In this document: positions 1 through 14,649 of the stretch, in pieces
How positions within the stretch are numbered: position 1 is the first letter of the stretch
Layout: each line of letters starts with the position of its first letter
Assembly: GCF_964355755.1 (NCBI RefSeq)
Contig: NC_092670.1
Span: 37,063,795 to 37,127,794, forward strand
DNA length: 64,000 bases
Origin: Antedon mediterranea
Lineage: Eukaryota > Echinodermata > Crinoidea > Comatulida > Antedonidae
Reading direction: 5' to 3'
Position numbers and translations under genes: made by a program
The notes under the pieces: model-generated
What the model saw: the letters and a program-made list of their open reading frames with translations, nothing else
What the model was told of the DNA's origin: nothing
Databases searched by the model: none

Positions 1-3000
1 TGGTTTTCCAAACCATTTGCATTAAGTTTTAATCATTATCAAAACAAAGAAAATACACTTAATTAGTGGAGGAATTAAAGCTAATTGATTGATGGCCGAA
101 ACAGATACCAATGACCAAAAGATTATAAATGGTTAATCCTATAAACAAATGGGGAGTAAATGTGGTGTCTAATCACATTTTAAGTCGAATAGTGGATATT
201 TTGGCCTTTTTGGAAAATCCATGTACTATAGAAAAATGACAAAATTTCGACCCTTTTATTTTTCGAGATAACTGGTTACAAATACTCTATAAGTGATGAT
301 AATGCAATATATGCACATATATACTGTAGCAATATTATCGCATAATAATTGAATTTTAAAAAGTGGATATTTTGGCCATTTTTGTAAAAATTCCTGTACT
401 ATATATAGCACAGGGATTTTTTCGAAAAATGACAAAATTTCGACCCTTTTAGTTTTCGAGATAACTGGTTACAAACACTCTATAAGATGATGATAATGCA
501 ATATTATACAAATAATGAATGTTTATGAGTGCAATGGTACAAATAATGGCACGAGGTGAATGATGAAAGGTTATATCAACGAGGCAAAGCCGAGTTGATA
601 TAACCTTTCATCATTCACCAAGTGCCATTATTTGTACCATTACACGAATACAAAACATTCATTATTTGTTTTATATAACATCTAGACGTTTTTTTTTCGT
701 ACACAAAAATGTTTCAAAAAGTACTATTTAACGATCGTTGAATAGTGCGTACTATTGCACGCCATGTGACCCACATTCGTCCAATCAAATGACAGGAATT
801 TATATAGGTGTTATATAAATGCACATATATACTGTAGCAATATTATCGCATAATAGTTGAATTTTAAAAAGTGGATATTTTGGCCATTTTTGGAAAAATT
901 CCTGTACTATATATAGCACAGGGATTTTTTCGAAAAATGACAAAATTTTGACCCTTTTATTTTTCGACATGATAACTGGTTACAAACACTCTATAAGAAG
1001 ATGATAACGCAATATGTAGCAATATTATCGCATAATAATTTAATTTTAAAAAGTGGATATTTTGGCCGCCTTTGGAAAAAATCTCTGTACTCTGCCCCGT
1101 CATGAAAGAACGACTCAACTGCATAAAGCAAAGTTTTGAGATAATAAACAAAACGTGTTCTTGTTTTAGCTCTTCACGTGTGTAGATAATATTATTTTGA
1201 TTAGCATAATAAACATGCGCAGAGGCGAATAATGGGTTCTGCGCATGTCAATTGTGCTATAGTAACCAGTTTTATCGAAAAATAAAAAGGTCGAAAATTT
1301 GCCATTTTACTTTTGACATAAATGGTTACTATAGCATAATAAACATGCGGAGAGACGAATACTGGGTTCTGCGCATGTCAATTGTGCTATAATAACCAGT
1401 TTTGACATAAATGGTTACTATAGCATAATAAACATGCGCAGAGTCGACTAATGGTTTCTGCGCATGTTAATTGTGCTATAGTAACCAGTTTTATCGAAAA
1501 ATAAAAAGGTCGAAAATTTGCCATTTTACTTTTGACATAAATGGTTACTATAGCATAATAAACATGCGCAGAGTCGACTAATGGGTTATGCGCATGTTAA
1601 TTGTGCTATAGTAACCAGTTTTATCGAAAAATAAAAAGGTTGAAAATTGACAATTTTTTAAAAAAATCCCTGTACTTATAGTAAAGGGAAATTTTTGAAA
1701 CTTATGGCCGATTTTCGACCCTTTTATTTTTCGATAAAAAGGTCGAAAATTTGCCATTTACTTTTGACATAAATGGTTGCTATAGCATAATAAACATGCG
1801 CAGAGTCGACTAATGGGTTCTGCGCATGTTAATTATGCTATAGTAACCAGTTTTATCGAAAAATAAAAAGGTCGAAAATTTGCCTTTTTTGGAAAAAATT
1901 CCTGTACAGAGAAATTTTTGAAAAATGGCCGATTTTCGACCCTTTTATTTTTTGACATAAATGGTTACTATTGCATAATACACATGCGCAAAGACGAATA
2001 ATGGCTTCTGCGCATGTCAATTGTGCTATAGTAACCAGTTTTGACATAAATGGTTACTATAGCATAATAAACATGCGCAGAGTCGACTAGTGGTGTCTGC
2101 GCATTTTAATTGTGCTATAGTAACCAGTTTTATCGAAAAATAAAAAGGTCGAAAATTGACAATTTTTGAAAAAATTCCTGTACTATTGTACAGAGAAATT
2201 TTAGAGAAATGGCCGATTTTCGACCCATTTATTTATTGACATAAATGGTTACTATTGCATAATAAACAACATGCGCAGAGACGAATACTGGGTTCTGCGC
2301 ATGTCAATTGTGCTATAGTAACCAGTTTTGACATAAATGGTTACTATAGCATAATAAACATGCGCAGAGTCGACTAATGGGTTCTGCGCATGTTAATTGT
2401 GCTATAGTAACCAGTTTTATCAAAAAATAAAAAGGACGAAAATTGGCAATTTTTGTGAAAAAATCCCTGTACCAGGCCTATAGTACAGGGAAATTTTTGG
2501 AAAATGGCCGATTTTCGATCCTTTTATTTTTTGACATAAATGGTTACTATTGCATAATAAACATGCGCAGAGACGAATAATGGGTTCTGCGCATGTCAAT
2601 TGTGCTATAGTAACCAGTTTTGACATAAATGGTTACTATAGCATAATAAACATGCGCAGAGTCGACTAATGGGTTCTGCGCATGTTAATTGTGCTATAGT
2701 AAGCAGTTTTATCGAAAAATAAAAAGGACGAAAATTGGCAATTTTTTTGAAAAAATCCCTGTACTATAGTACAGGAAAATTTTCGAAAAATGGCCGATTT
2801 TCGACCCTTTTATTTTTTGACATAAATGGTTACTATTGCATAATAAACATGCGCAGAGACGAATACTGGGTTCTGCGCATGTCAATTGTGCTATAATAAC
2901 CAGTTTTGACATAAATGGTTACTATAGCATAATAAACATGCGCAGAGTCGACTAATGGTTTCTGCGCATGTTAATTGTGCTATAGTAACCAGTTTTATCG

Positions 3001-3640
3001 AAAAATAAAATGACGAAAATTAGCCATTTTTTTGAAAAAATCCCTGTACTATAGTACAGGAAAATTTTCGAAAAATGGCCGATTTTCGACCCTTTTATTT
3101 TTTGACATAAATGGTTACTATTGCATAATAAACATGCGCAGAGACGAATACTGGGTTCTGCGCATGTCAATTGTGCTATAATAACCAGTTTTGACATAAA
3201 TGGTTACTATAGCATAATAAACATGCGCAGAGTCGACTAATGGGTTCTGCACATGTTAATTATGCTATAGTAACCAGTTTTATCGAAAAATAAAAAGGTC
3301 GAAAATTTGCCATTTTTGGAAAAAATTCCTGCACAGGGAAATTTTCGAAAAATGGCCGATTTTCGACCCTTTTATTTTTTGACATAAATGGTTACTATAG
3401 CATAATAAACATGCGCAGAGACGAATAATGGGTTCTGTGCATGTCAATTGTGCTATAGTAACCAGTTTTGACATAAATGGTTACTATAGCATAATAAACA
3501 TGCGCAGAGTCGACTAATGGTTTCTGCGCATGTTAATTGTGCTATAGTAACCAGTTTTATCGAAAAATAAAAAGGTCGAAAATTGGCCATTTTTTTGAAA
3601 ATATCCGTGTACTATAGTACAGGGAAATTTTTGAAAAATG
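1..3640. repeat. Palindromic satellite array (about 285-bp unit)
   Basis: Long tandem array. From about 2.05 kb the units are regular: the CGCAGAGTCGACTA segment recurs near 2077, 2365, 2656, 2940, 3228 and 3508, a spacing of 280-291 bp. The left 1.4 kb holds shorter, more diverged versions. Each unit is itself built of inverted repeats: TGGTTACTATAGCA faces TGCTATAGTAACC, AACATGCGCAGA faces TCTGCGCATGTT, and the centre is CCCTGTACTATAGTACAGGG flanked by complementary A/T arms. The units therefore look like tandemly amplified foldback or MITE-like elements. The short minus-strand reading frames in the array (beginning MSKLV) are repeats of one another and show no sign of being genes. Confidence 0.9.
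508..817 (-). mobile_element. Composite hairpin element, copy 1 (A+B)
   Basis: Module A (about 508-669) is a near-perfect palindrome: arms of about 75 bp running from ACAAATAATGAATG to CATTCATTATTTGT around a short GAGGCAAAGCCGAG centre. Module B (about 670-817) is bounded by TTATATAACATCTA and TAGGTGTTATATAA. The same A/B pair recurs at 16558-17463 and 44488-44799 in the opposite orientation. The pairing suggests one mobile unit rather than two independent insertions. No coding sequence; it interrupts the palindromic satellite. Confidence 0.75.
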
Positions 3641-4060
3641 TTGTTCATGTTTCTTGTATTTTTACTTTAGTTTTAAGTATTAATTTAAGAGGGGGAGAAT
3701 ATTCAATAATAATATCATTACGGTGTTCACATAGTCTCTCCGGGGTATTTAATTCTAAATATTCCAGAAATAAAATTAATACTCTAATAATAACTAAACA
3801 AGTTTAAGTGAGTATTGAATAAAATAATTATTGACAATTATTCGTAGGGCAGTACCAAATTATTTTATGTTTAAAACAACAACATTACACAGCTTGCTGT
3901 GCAATTAACGCCATTGTTGTGCACTTGAATGGGTTTCCTATGACATAATAGGTGTTAATATGTCAATTGAGTGAGTCTTTCATGGCATTTGTAGTTGAAT
4001 TAGTCTTTGGTGACAATAATAATAATTGAGTGGTATTTTGATTTTTAAATTTCATATTTC
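3641..4060. other. AT-rich spacer, nothing recognised
   Basis: No reading frame, RNA gene or repeat copy was recognised between the satellite and its diverged relatives. Confidence 0.5.
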
Positions 4061-4063
4061 TAG

Positions 4064-4480
4064 TTAAAATTTTGAATATCTGAATATACCACAAGGTTTA
4101 TCATTCCTTAAATAGCCCCCAAAAAAACTAAAAAAGTGATTTTTGAAAAAAAAATCCCTGTACAGGGAAATTTTTAAAATATGGCAAAATTTCGAACCTT
4201 TATTTCCTGACATATAACTTGTTAACATAATCTGACATGCGCAGAATCGCATAATGTGTTCTGCACATGTTACCTCGATACATATTTTAAGAAGTTAATA
4301 TTTTGGCCACTTTTTGAAAAATCTCTGTACAGGGAAATTTTCGAAAAATGGCCAAATGTTGACCCTTTTATTTTTTTACTTAACTGGTTACTATATCATA
4401 ATGTGACGTGCGCAGATTCACATAATATTTTATGCGCATGTTAACTCAATATATATTTTAAGTTTATATTGTGGCCATTT
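4064..4480. repeat. Diverged outlying copies of the palindromic satellite
   Basis: Two degenerate units carry the same landmarks as the main array: a CCCTGTACAGGG core, a cgaccctttta-like flank, and an ACATGCGCAGA...TCTGCRCATGT hairpin. They have lost the regular spacing. Confidence 0.7.
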
Positions 4481-4519
4481 AAAAATAAAAAAATAAAAAT
4501 TTAATGTCATTTTGCAGGA

Positions 4520-4602
4520 ATTATACTACGTCGTCAGGATTGAACTTTGGATTGGAAGGCAAGCACTTAAGTTAACCACCAAGCTACAGCTCGATTTCTC
4601 TT
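4520..4602 (-). mobile_element. tRNA-like SINE remnant
   Basis: Read on the minus strand, TAGCTTGGTGGTTAACTTAA resembles a pol III A box and AGTTCAATCC a B box, at tRNA-like spacing. There is no clear cloverleaf and no body or tail could be delimited. It lies in the AK2 3' flank. Confidence 0.35.
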
Positions 4603-4691
4603 TATCTCTTTATTACTCTACTGTACCCAAAAATTTTATCAGTTACTCTAATTTATATATATATTCTACTAATGGAATTGATACAATTATT

Positions 4692-7674
<2,983 letters not shown>

Positions 7675-8762
7675 TTTGTAGGATATTAATTAACAAAATG
7701 TACCGGTATATATCGCCACGTTTGAAAGACCGAGAGAAAGTCGAGCGTGTTAACTAAACAGCACCCTCTAGCAACGTCTCTTTAATACCTTTCCTTTTAT
7801 AATGTCAAAGAAAAGTGGGTTTTCTAAGTGATTTCAGTTGTCTATTTATATGATATCAAATGAAAAAGGATGACTTAAAATATAAATGTTTCCAGCCGTA
7901 TTGTGATAATAATTCCTTCTATTATTTCCTATAATAATCAAATTATTTACGGAGGATTTTAGAATGATAAAGAATGATTTGTAAATGTTTGAAGTAGTTT
8001 TTATAAGTTATACCAATTAGTTCAACAACATTTCATTTTTTGTGGTGTTTCAGGGTGAATGATTTGTGGTAAGAATCCTTTTGTTCAGTCAATAATGTCA
8101 TTCACGTTGGTATCTCCATGACAATTTAAAGCATGGGTTTTATCATGAAACACTTAATAGCCTAACCATGATATCAGTATGCAAATGGACTTTGCTCCCG
8201 ATTACTTCTGTAATACTGCAGTGTTTTGAATAATATCTTATAGGGAGATTTATCTTTCATTATATTAATAAAAAGTAATAACTATATTACCTAAGCTCCT
8301 TAATATAAGTTTAAATGTGGCAATTTTTTTTTAAACTTAAGTTTCTGTTTCAACAGGCTTCCTAAAAAAACAAATAGGAAAAATTGATACGTAAGTATAC
8401 GACTCTAAAATTTAATGGAATCGTCCAAGAATACTCCAGATACAGAAACAATACAGCATTGATCGATATTAGGCTAAGTAGACCTTTAAGCCTATTGCGG
8501 AATATAGCATATCGGGAACGAACACATCTCACTTTGTCCTACAGCACCAGACATTAATTTAACATTGACTGACGATCTCATTATTCAATAAAGGTTGTAG
8601 GTAAGTTGTAATTAATTATCATAAACAATGAGCTAAAATCACCAATATATTAATTTAGAAAGTGGCATGTACATGGTTAAGCAGTATGAAGACAAATCTA
8701 GTGTATGAGACAAAATCAGTTTTGAATGTAAAAAAAGCAATAGAACATCTTTCTCATTTTAG
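7675..8762. promoter_or_regulatory. Divergent AK2 / CRAL-TRIO intergenic region with a probable 5' UTR exon
   Basis: The AK2 outer first exon (minus) and the CRAL-TRIO gene (plus) start back to back here, so promoters for both must lie in about 1.1 kb. A consensus donor, TTGTAG then GTAAGTTG, ends a probable 5' UTR exon of the plus-strand gene at 8600. It pairs with the acceptor TTCTCATTTTAG that ends at 8762, leaving AACTCTTTATTGAAA before the ATG. No TATA box or other core promoter element was assigned. Confidence 0.5.
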
Positions 8763-8777
8763 AACTCTTTATTGAAA

Positions 8778-9573
8778 ATGGCCAACGTGAATACACCTTA
8801 CAAATGGACTTTAGGCCGAGACCTAGCATCAAAAGCTGAAAAGGAACTGGGAGAAACTCCACGTGTTCGTGACGCTGCTTTTGCTAAGATCAAGTTAAAG
8901 ATGAAGGAACGAACTGATATTAGTTTTCGCAAAGACGACAAATTCATTTTACGGTTTTTACGGGCAAAGAAATTTGACGTCGACCGGGCTTTCAAAAGTT
9001 TGGTAAAGTATTACGAACTGAAAGAGAAACATCCAGATTTCTTTAACGAATACAAACCTTCGTCTGTTTTGCATGTTCTTGAAGATGGCTTTCCAGTTGT
9101 TTTTGATAACGTAGACAACGAAGGAAGACCAGTATTGGCTCTTAAAGTGTGTAAGTATTACATTCGTCGGAAGTTTGTCTATATATATATGGTCCGAGTT
9201 CGAGTCTCGGTTGGGGCGACTTTTTCTCATTCTCACAGATTTCCTTATCTTTATCGTTTCAAATTAATTAATTAAATTTCAGTATATCACCGGGCGGTTT
9301 AGAATTAATGTTCTTTGCCTCTTGTGTTTATATATATATATATATATATGAACACAACAGGCAAAGAACATTAATTCTAAACCGCCCGGTGATATACTGA
9401 AATTTAATTAATTAATTTGAAACGATAAAGATGAGGAAATCTTTGAGAATGAGAAAAATTCGCACCAACCGAGACTCGAACTCGGACCGCCTGCTTGATA
9501 TGCAGATGTCCTAACCATTAGACCACTGGGGCTTTCATGGTATTGTTCGAACTCGATTGGATAGCGACTCTTT

Positions 9574-9616
<43 letters not shown>

Positions 9617-9712
9617 AATCTGCAGACAGTACTGTTTCGATCTTATTAGATCTCGTCAGTGCAGCTCAGGTTTCGAAATGAAATGTACCGCAGAACTGGC
9701 ACAATATATAGG

Positions 9713-9750
<38 letters not shown>

Positions 9751-12700
9751 TGTTTCGTTATGCTTCTGCTTGCTACGACTTGTAAGTTCCTTTTTTCATA
9801 TCACAACTTACATTTGTATTTAGCCACTTGCTTAATTTGCTGTGGTTATCTTCTAATGACCAAAATATTTGTTCAAGATTCATCATAAATGTCATATCCG
9901 GAAATATTACTGTGTATAATCCCACTATAACATATTCCATTATTGTTACGTAATAAAGAATTGTGTATAAAACTCTGAACTAGCTTAAATCAAATGTACT
10001 TTTTTATGACGGCCTTTGACGATATCATAATTATACATTCATCATGCTCATAAAGAGAAAATAGAACTTTAATTATTTACAAGCAGAAGGGCTATACCGT
10101 TGATAAATAACCCAATTATATAGCTATACAGTATTAGTAGATGGTCTATAAACGGTAATAACATTGATGAGTCAATGTATGTTTATTACACATTTTGAAT
10201 GAACTGGTTATTATAATATCCTAAAAATAGAGAATAATAATCATTGTAGGTCGATTTTATTATGTATGTTGTTAATGATACGTAATTATTCAAAAAATAT
10301 TCAATTGCTGATTTGATTTGAATTTATTATATTAAAATCGTTTAAAAATACAAACAAAATCAAAACCTATACTTAAAATCTGACATTTTAGAAAAATATA
10401 TCATTACCAAAAATAAATAATTTTCCAGGATATAGAAAAAGCTTAAAGCTTATTTTTCATTGGGTACTTTATTGTAGTTCTGAAGAGCACTGTTGAGTTT
10501 CTCAACGTTTCGATCAAAATGCTTTAATCGTCCTCGGGAATGAGAATGCAGAAAGACCAGTAAACTTGGAATAAGAGAAGCTCAACAGTTCTTTTCAGAA
10601 CTAATACGTGGTGGTGTACCGCAAACTTTATATCAACATTTGATTTCGCCATGCACACCTTCAAACAATATAATATTACTTTATTGTAGTCTAAATCATC
10701 TTAAATAGCTGCTTGAAAAATATCACTTTTCATACATTTTTTGTTTCATTTATCAGTTCATGTAAAGTGATCATTCATTGTTTACGTTCACACGAGGATG
10801 ACGTGTGTTCACACTGTGACGCTGGGGTCAGTAGGTAAGTCTAATCACAAGTATCGTATGTTTATTTATCACTCATATTATCACCAATATTATCGTGATT
10901 GCTTTCACAATTTTTAATAATCAGTCGTTTACATAACGCGTAAAGGAATGTACAATTACATCATGCTGTCATTAGTACCCATTTCGGGTATCATTATTTT
11001 TATGAGGTAGCCTCTCTATAGTGTTAATTTAAAATAGAGGGAATGGTTTTACCACATGGCTGAACTTTCGTTACTGAAATGTAGCTTTCTTGTGAAATCT
11101 ACACTGTGTATGTCACGTTTTGAATGAAAGCTTGGATTCCACTTGGACGTAACGCAATGACGTATAAGCGTACTGCAAGTAATTTGACCAATCACGACGT
11201 CATGATGTATCGTCTGAACTGTCGCTTGTGATTGGTCAACTTACTTGCTTATTTCAACGCGCGTGCGTATGACAATTCCGGTTAGTTGACATCCGATACT
11301 TTTTATGTTCTTGTTTTGTTTGGATTGAAACATAAATGACATCAATTACTCCTACTTTATATTATACTTTACGAGTATATAATTGTTGATGACCTTTTAT
11401 ACAGTGTAAACATATAAAGCTCTTTATATTTATAAACTTTACTCTCATATAATTACATAATATTCTACTAAAAAATGCATGTTGCTTTGCAGCCAAATGG
11501 AACGCAAGTGACTATAACATTATTGACATCGCAAAAGCAGTGTTCATGGCAATGGAGATGTTAATAGAGAGTGAAAAGAACCAGATTAATGGAGTTATAC
11601 TGTTGGCAGACTTAGAAGGAATCGGCCTATCACATGCTATGCAGCTTAGCCCAGGATTCGCTAGGAAAGTCACCGCAATTTTTCAGGTAGGCCTACTTAT
11701 AGTTTTTACTAGAATTGACAATCATGTGATTATGTGTGTGGTGAAAGAGTTAAATATTCTTACGATGTGATTAGTGGGTGCCAACGTCATAGTGGAAAAG
11801 GTCATAGTTGGGCGAAACGTCTGACCACTACCTCTTAAATCTTTATGGGACAAAATTACGTCATAGTAGTTAAATTATCATCAAATAGTCTGGAAGATGC
11901 CTACATATATTGACACCAATCTGTGCAGTATAATTACTACTAATTACTGCTTATCCTTTTTATTTCCAGAACTGTGTACCCGTTCGTCTCCAGGGAATTC
12001 ATTTCGTTAATGAGCCGGTTGTATTTTCAGGCGTCTACCACATACTGAAGCCATTTATGCAAGACAAGATAAAGAAACGGGTATGAGACTTGGATTACTT
12101 GTAAATAAACACAGGGCAGAAACACAACGTTCTACAAAGAATATTTCTTTTTACAAAATAGTTTATCTTTGCAAACCAACAGTATAGTTGTCTTTTACAG
12201 ATAATGGTTTGTCTTGTTAATAAAACACGAACCATTGTTTGTCTTTCAAACAATGGTCTATCGTCAACCTTTGGTTTGTCTTTTAAAACCCAGTTTCTAA
12301 GAAAAAAAAACCATGGTTTGTTCTTTACAATTTGTGGTTTTTCTTTCACAAACCATTGTTTGTCTTGTTAATAAATAGTCTGTCATTTACAGCCCTTGGT
12401 TTGTCTTTTACAAACCATAGTCTGTCTTGTTAATAAATAGTCTGTCATTTACAGCCCTTGGTTTGTCTTTTAAAAACCATAGTCTGTCTTGTTAATAAAT
12501 GGTCTGTCATTTACAGCCCTTGGTTTGTCTTTTATAAACCATAGTTTGTCTTGTCTTGTTAATAAAAACACAAACCATTTTTGTCTTTCTCAAACAATCG
12601 TCTGTCATTTACAAACCGTGATTTGTCTTTTACAAACCATAGTTTCTAAAGAAAAAACATGGTTTGTTCTTTCAATCAAAAGGCAAACCATACTGTTTTT

Positions 12701-14511
12701 CCCCTGTTTTTCTTTTTACAAACAATGGTCTTTTGCAAACCAGACTTTGTGTAGAACAGTAGATGTGTCAAACGGCACACCGTAATAAAGGCACATTTAC
12801 TCAAATATATAGAATTTATATTGGCATAGACGAACATTTCACTACATAATTTATATTGTCATAGATGAACTTTTCACTACATAAGTTATATTGCCATAGA
12901 TGAACTTCTCATTACATAATTTATATTGCCATAGATGAACTTCTCACTACATAATTTATATTAACATAGATGAACTTCTCACTACATAATTTATATTAAC
13001 ATAGATGAACTTCTCACTACATAATTTATATTGCCATAGATGAACTTTTCACTACATAATTTATATTGCCATAGATGAACTTTTCACTACATAATTTATA
13101 TTGCCATAGATGAACTTTTCACTACATAATTTATATTGCCATAGACGAACTTTTCACTATATAATTTATATTGCCATAGATGAACTTTTCACAATATAAT
13201 TTATATTGCCATAGATGAACTTTTCACAATATAATTTGTATTGCCATAGATGAACTTTTCACTATATAATTTATATTGCCATAGACGAACTTTTCACTAT
13301 ATAATTTATATTGCCATAGATGAACTTTTCACTATATAATTTATATTGCCATAGATGAACTTTTCACTACATAATTTATATTGCCATAGATGAACTTTTC
13401 ACTACATAATTTATATAGCCACCAATTGATAGCAATGTTTTGTATTCACATGACTCACAAGAAATGCCACATTGCTAAAAATATACATCATAATCTAAAT
13501 AAACAGTATTATCTTCAATGTCATACCATCAGGTGATAAACCAAATGTGATAAACGTTTAAAGCTCTGTCTACACTATCAAACTAGTTTGACAAAAAAGT
13601 GTGATGTGCCCAACTATGGTAGTGATATGCTTAAATATGGTAGTGATATTATATCATCATGTTCATGGGCACATCACATTTGTGTTGTCACATAAAGTTT
13701 GATAGTGTAAACAGAGCTTTATATTAATAACGCACGGTTCTCTAAAACGTTGAGTCCAAAAGGCTCTTAGGCTTTGGCTGTACAGTTTGCATAAGTATGA
13801 TTCCTCTGTTTGCTCTTTTGAGTTTTACCATAGTCCGAGTGAGTTCGTTCTAATCTATGTATCAACGGAGAGCTATTAATCATATATAAATATTCATAAA
13901 TGTGTATGTCATTTTGAAAATAAAAACATACGTGTTGACCTATGTGCAAAACATTCAACATCGGATCATGAGCTTTAAAACTAGACTTGCCTCAAGTCTG
14001 TATTTATTGTCTTTTTTATGTTAGTCCACCAGTCGACGTTTCGATTTTTGTCTGAAAAATACAGTTTACAAGCTCAAGTAGTATACGTATGAAACGCCAT
14101 AGGTGCCAACATATTCATCTTTTTACTAATATTAATTCATAACTACGTCTGGAACCCATACTACTTTACCACGTATATATGCCTATTTTTATTCGTTTCT
14201 ATATTTTTATGTTCAAGGTTCAATGCCACGGTCGGACTTACTCCAGTCTTCATGAATATATACCCGCAGATATCCTACCATCTGACTACGACGGCACCAC
14301 CGGGCCATACTCTAACGAATCTTGGGCAAAACGGTTCTTGGAGTTAGATCCAGTATTCGAAGAGAATTTTAGTTTTGGTTTACAGAAGAAAAAGAAATCT
14401 AAAGGTTCCAAAATTAAAAAGGAAAAGTATGGAAAGGGAGAGGAAAAAGAAAAGGAAAGCTTACCAAGTAAAGGGAAGGATGGTTATAAAAAGAAAACTC
14501 ATACTTTATGA
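8778..14511 (+). CDS. CRAL-TRIO (SEC14) lipid-transfer protein, alpha-tocopherol-transfer-protein-like
   Basis: Exons 8778-9150, 11493-11686, 11970-12080 and 14218-14511 give 323 residues, with phases 1, 0 and 0 at the junctions. Members of this family bind a hydrophobic ligand such as tocopherol or retinal and hand it to membranes. CRAL-TRIO N domain: DDKFILRFLRAKKFDVDRAF (exon 1). Lipid-binding domain: NGVILLADLEG and SHAMQLSPG (exon 2), GIHFVNEPVVF and LKPFM (exon 3), and ILPSDYDGTTG (exon 4), matching TTPA, clavesin and CRALBP in order. The ATG is chosen because it directly follows an acceptor at 8761-8762 and no earlier ATG is in frame. The last 45 or so residues are a Lys/Glu-rich tail that family members usually lack. 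AATAAA lies at 14628-14633 and 14638-14643. The ligand cannot be told from sequence. Confidence 0.88.
9191..9491. repeat. Large inverted repeat of tRNA-derived SINE bodies
   Basis: Left arm 9191-9329 and right arm 9349-9491 are near-identical reverse complements, separated by about 20 bp of (TA)n. Both arms carry GGTCCGAGTTCGAGTCTCGG at their outer ends. The structure begins about 40 bp inside intron 1 of the CRAL-TRIO gene and would form a long hairpin in the pre-mRNA. Confidence 0.85.
9462..9532 (-). tRNA. tRNA-Glu-like pseudo-tRNA (SINE head), loop triplet ATC
   Basis: A full cloverleaf can be drawn. The acceptor strand GCCCCAG pairs with TTGGTGC with one mismatch and a G-T pair; D arm GTCT..GGAC; anticodon stem TCTGC/GCAGG around ATATCAA; T arm CCGAG-TTCGAGT-CTCGG. 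The D arm and flanks resemble animal tRNA-Glu, but the anticodon position reads ATC. Because it is joined to a repeated body (arms at 9191-9491, another fragment at 40703-40770), I read it as a SINE promoter rather than a working tRNA gene. Confidence 0.55.
9578..9750. repeat. AT dinucleotide tracts
   Basis: (AT)n at about 9579-9614 and (TA)n at about 9717-9748 flank an unassigned 100-bp segment. A third TA tract forms the loop of the inverted repeat near 9330-9348. Confidence 0.85.
10471..10612 (-). mobile_element. Foldback fragment, possibly Penelope-like terminal repeat
   Basis: On the minus strand GTTCTGAAAAGAACTGTTGAG faces CTCAACAGTGCTCTTCAGAAC. Between them an 8-bp stem, CGATTAAA with TTTGATCG, sits between CCGAGGA and AAACG, an arrangement reminiscent of the hammerhead-like motif reported in Penelope-like elements. 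The core deviates (C in place of the expected U, and no free G before AAA), so an active ribozyme is not claimed. Confidence 0.35.
11125..11245. mobile_element. Small inverted-repeat element
   Basis: CAAGTAATTTGACCAATCAC faces GTGATTGGTCAACTTACTTG. A related arrangement (GACCAATCACAAGCAA facing TTGCTTGTCATTGGTC) occurs at 45378-45426. It lies in intron 1 of the CRAL-TRIO gene. Confidence 0.5.
12120..12760. repeat. Minisatellite with TTTGTCTTTTACAAACC motif
   Basis: Imperfect tandem repeat in intron 3 of the CRAL-TRIO gene. The clearest 62-bp units begin near 12365, 12427 and 12489 (TTGTTAATAAATAGTCTGTC). Elsewhere shorter blocks of AAACCATGGTTTG-like palindromes and TGTCTTT recur. The reading frames inside it are a by-product of the repeat. 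Confidence 0.8.
12800..13416. repeat. 35-bp minisatellite, about 17 copies
   Basis: The unit contains TTATATTGCCATAGATGAAC and TTTTCACTACATAA, with few substitutions between copies. It follows the 12.1-12.8 kb minisatellite directly within the same intron. Confidence 0.92.
13558..13722. mobile_element. MITE family 1 (CRAL-TRIO intron 3)
   Basis: Near-intact copy: AAAGCTCTGTCTACACTATC and GATAGTGTAAACAGAGCTTT are terminal inverted repeats around GTGATGTGCCCA and ATGGGCACATCACA. Confidence 0.85.
13979..14170. repeat. Dispersed repeat shared with 47852-48000
   Basis: Both loci share AGACTTGCCYCAAGTCTGTA, ACGTATGAAACGCCATA, a TTTTTACTAATATTAA tract and GTCTGGARCCCA in order. This copy ends about 50 bp before the last exon of the CRAL-TRIO gene, near the acceptor. 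Identity is uncertain; the CGACGTTTCGA-containing part may come from a retroelement terminus. Confidence 0.55.
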
Positions 14512-14649
14512 ATGTAGATTAAGCCGGCTATGGTTAAGACAAAAACTGTCACAGAGCTGAATATACTTTCCTTAACAAGGTCAACAATATCTTTTTATTT
14601 CAGTTAAACACACAGAAATATTATATCAATAAATGCTAATAAAATAGCG

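Noticed and set aside
1853-3474. Series of about 65-codon minus-strand frames beginning MSKLV
   Set aside because: They are copies of the same satellite unit read in one frame; length is set by the repeat and substitutions do not favour synonymous sites.
9462-9532. A functional tRNA gene reading ATC
   Set aside because: The acceptor has a mismatch, the body is a tRNA-Glu derivative with an altered anticodon loop, and it is part of a repeated SINE; kept only as a pseudo-tRNA.
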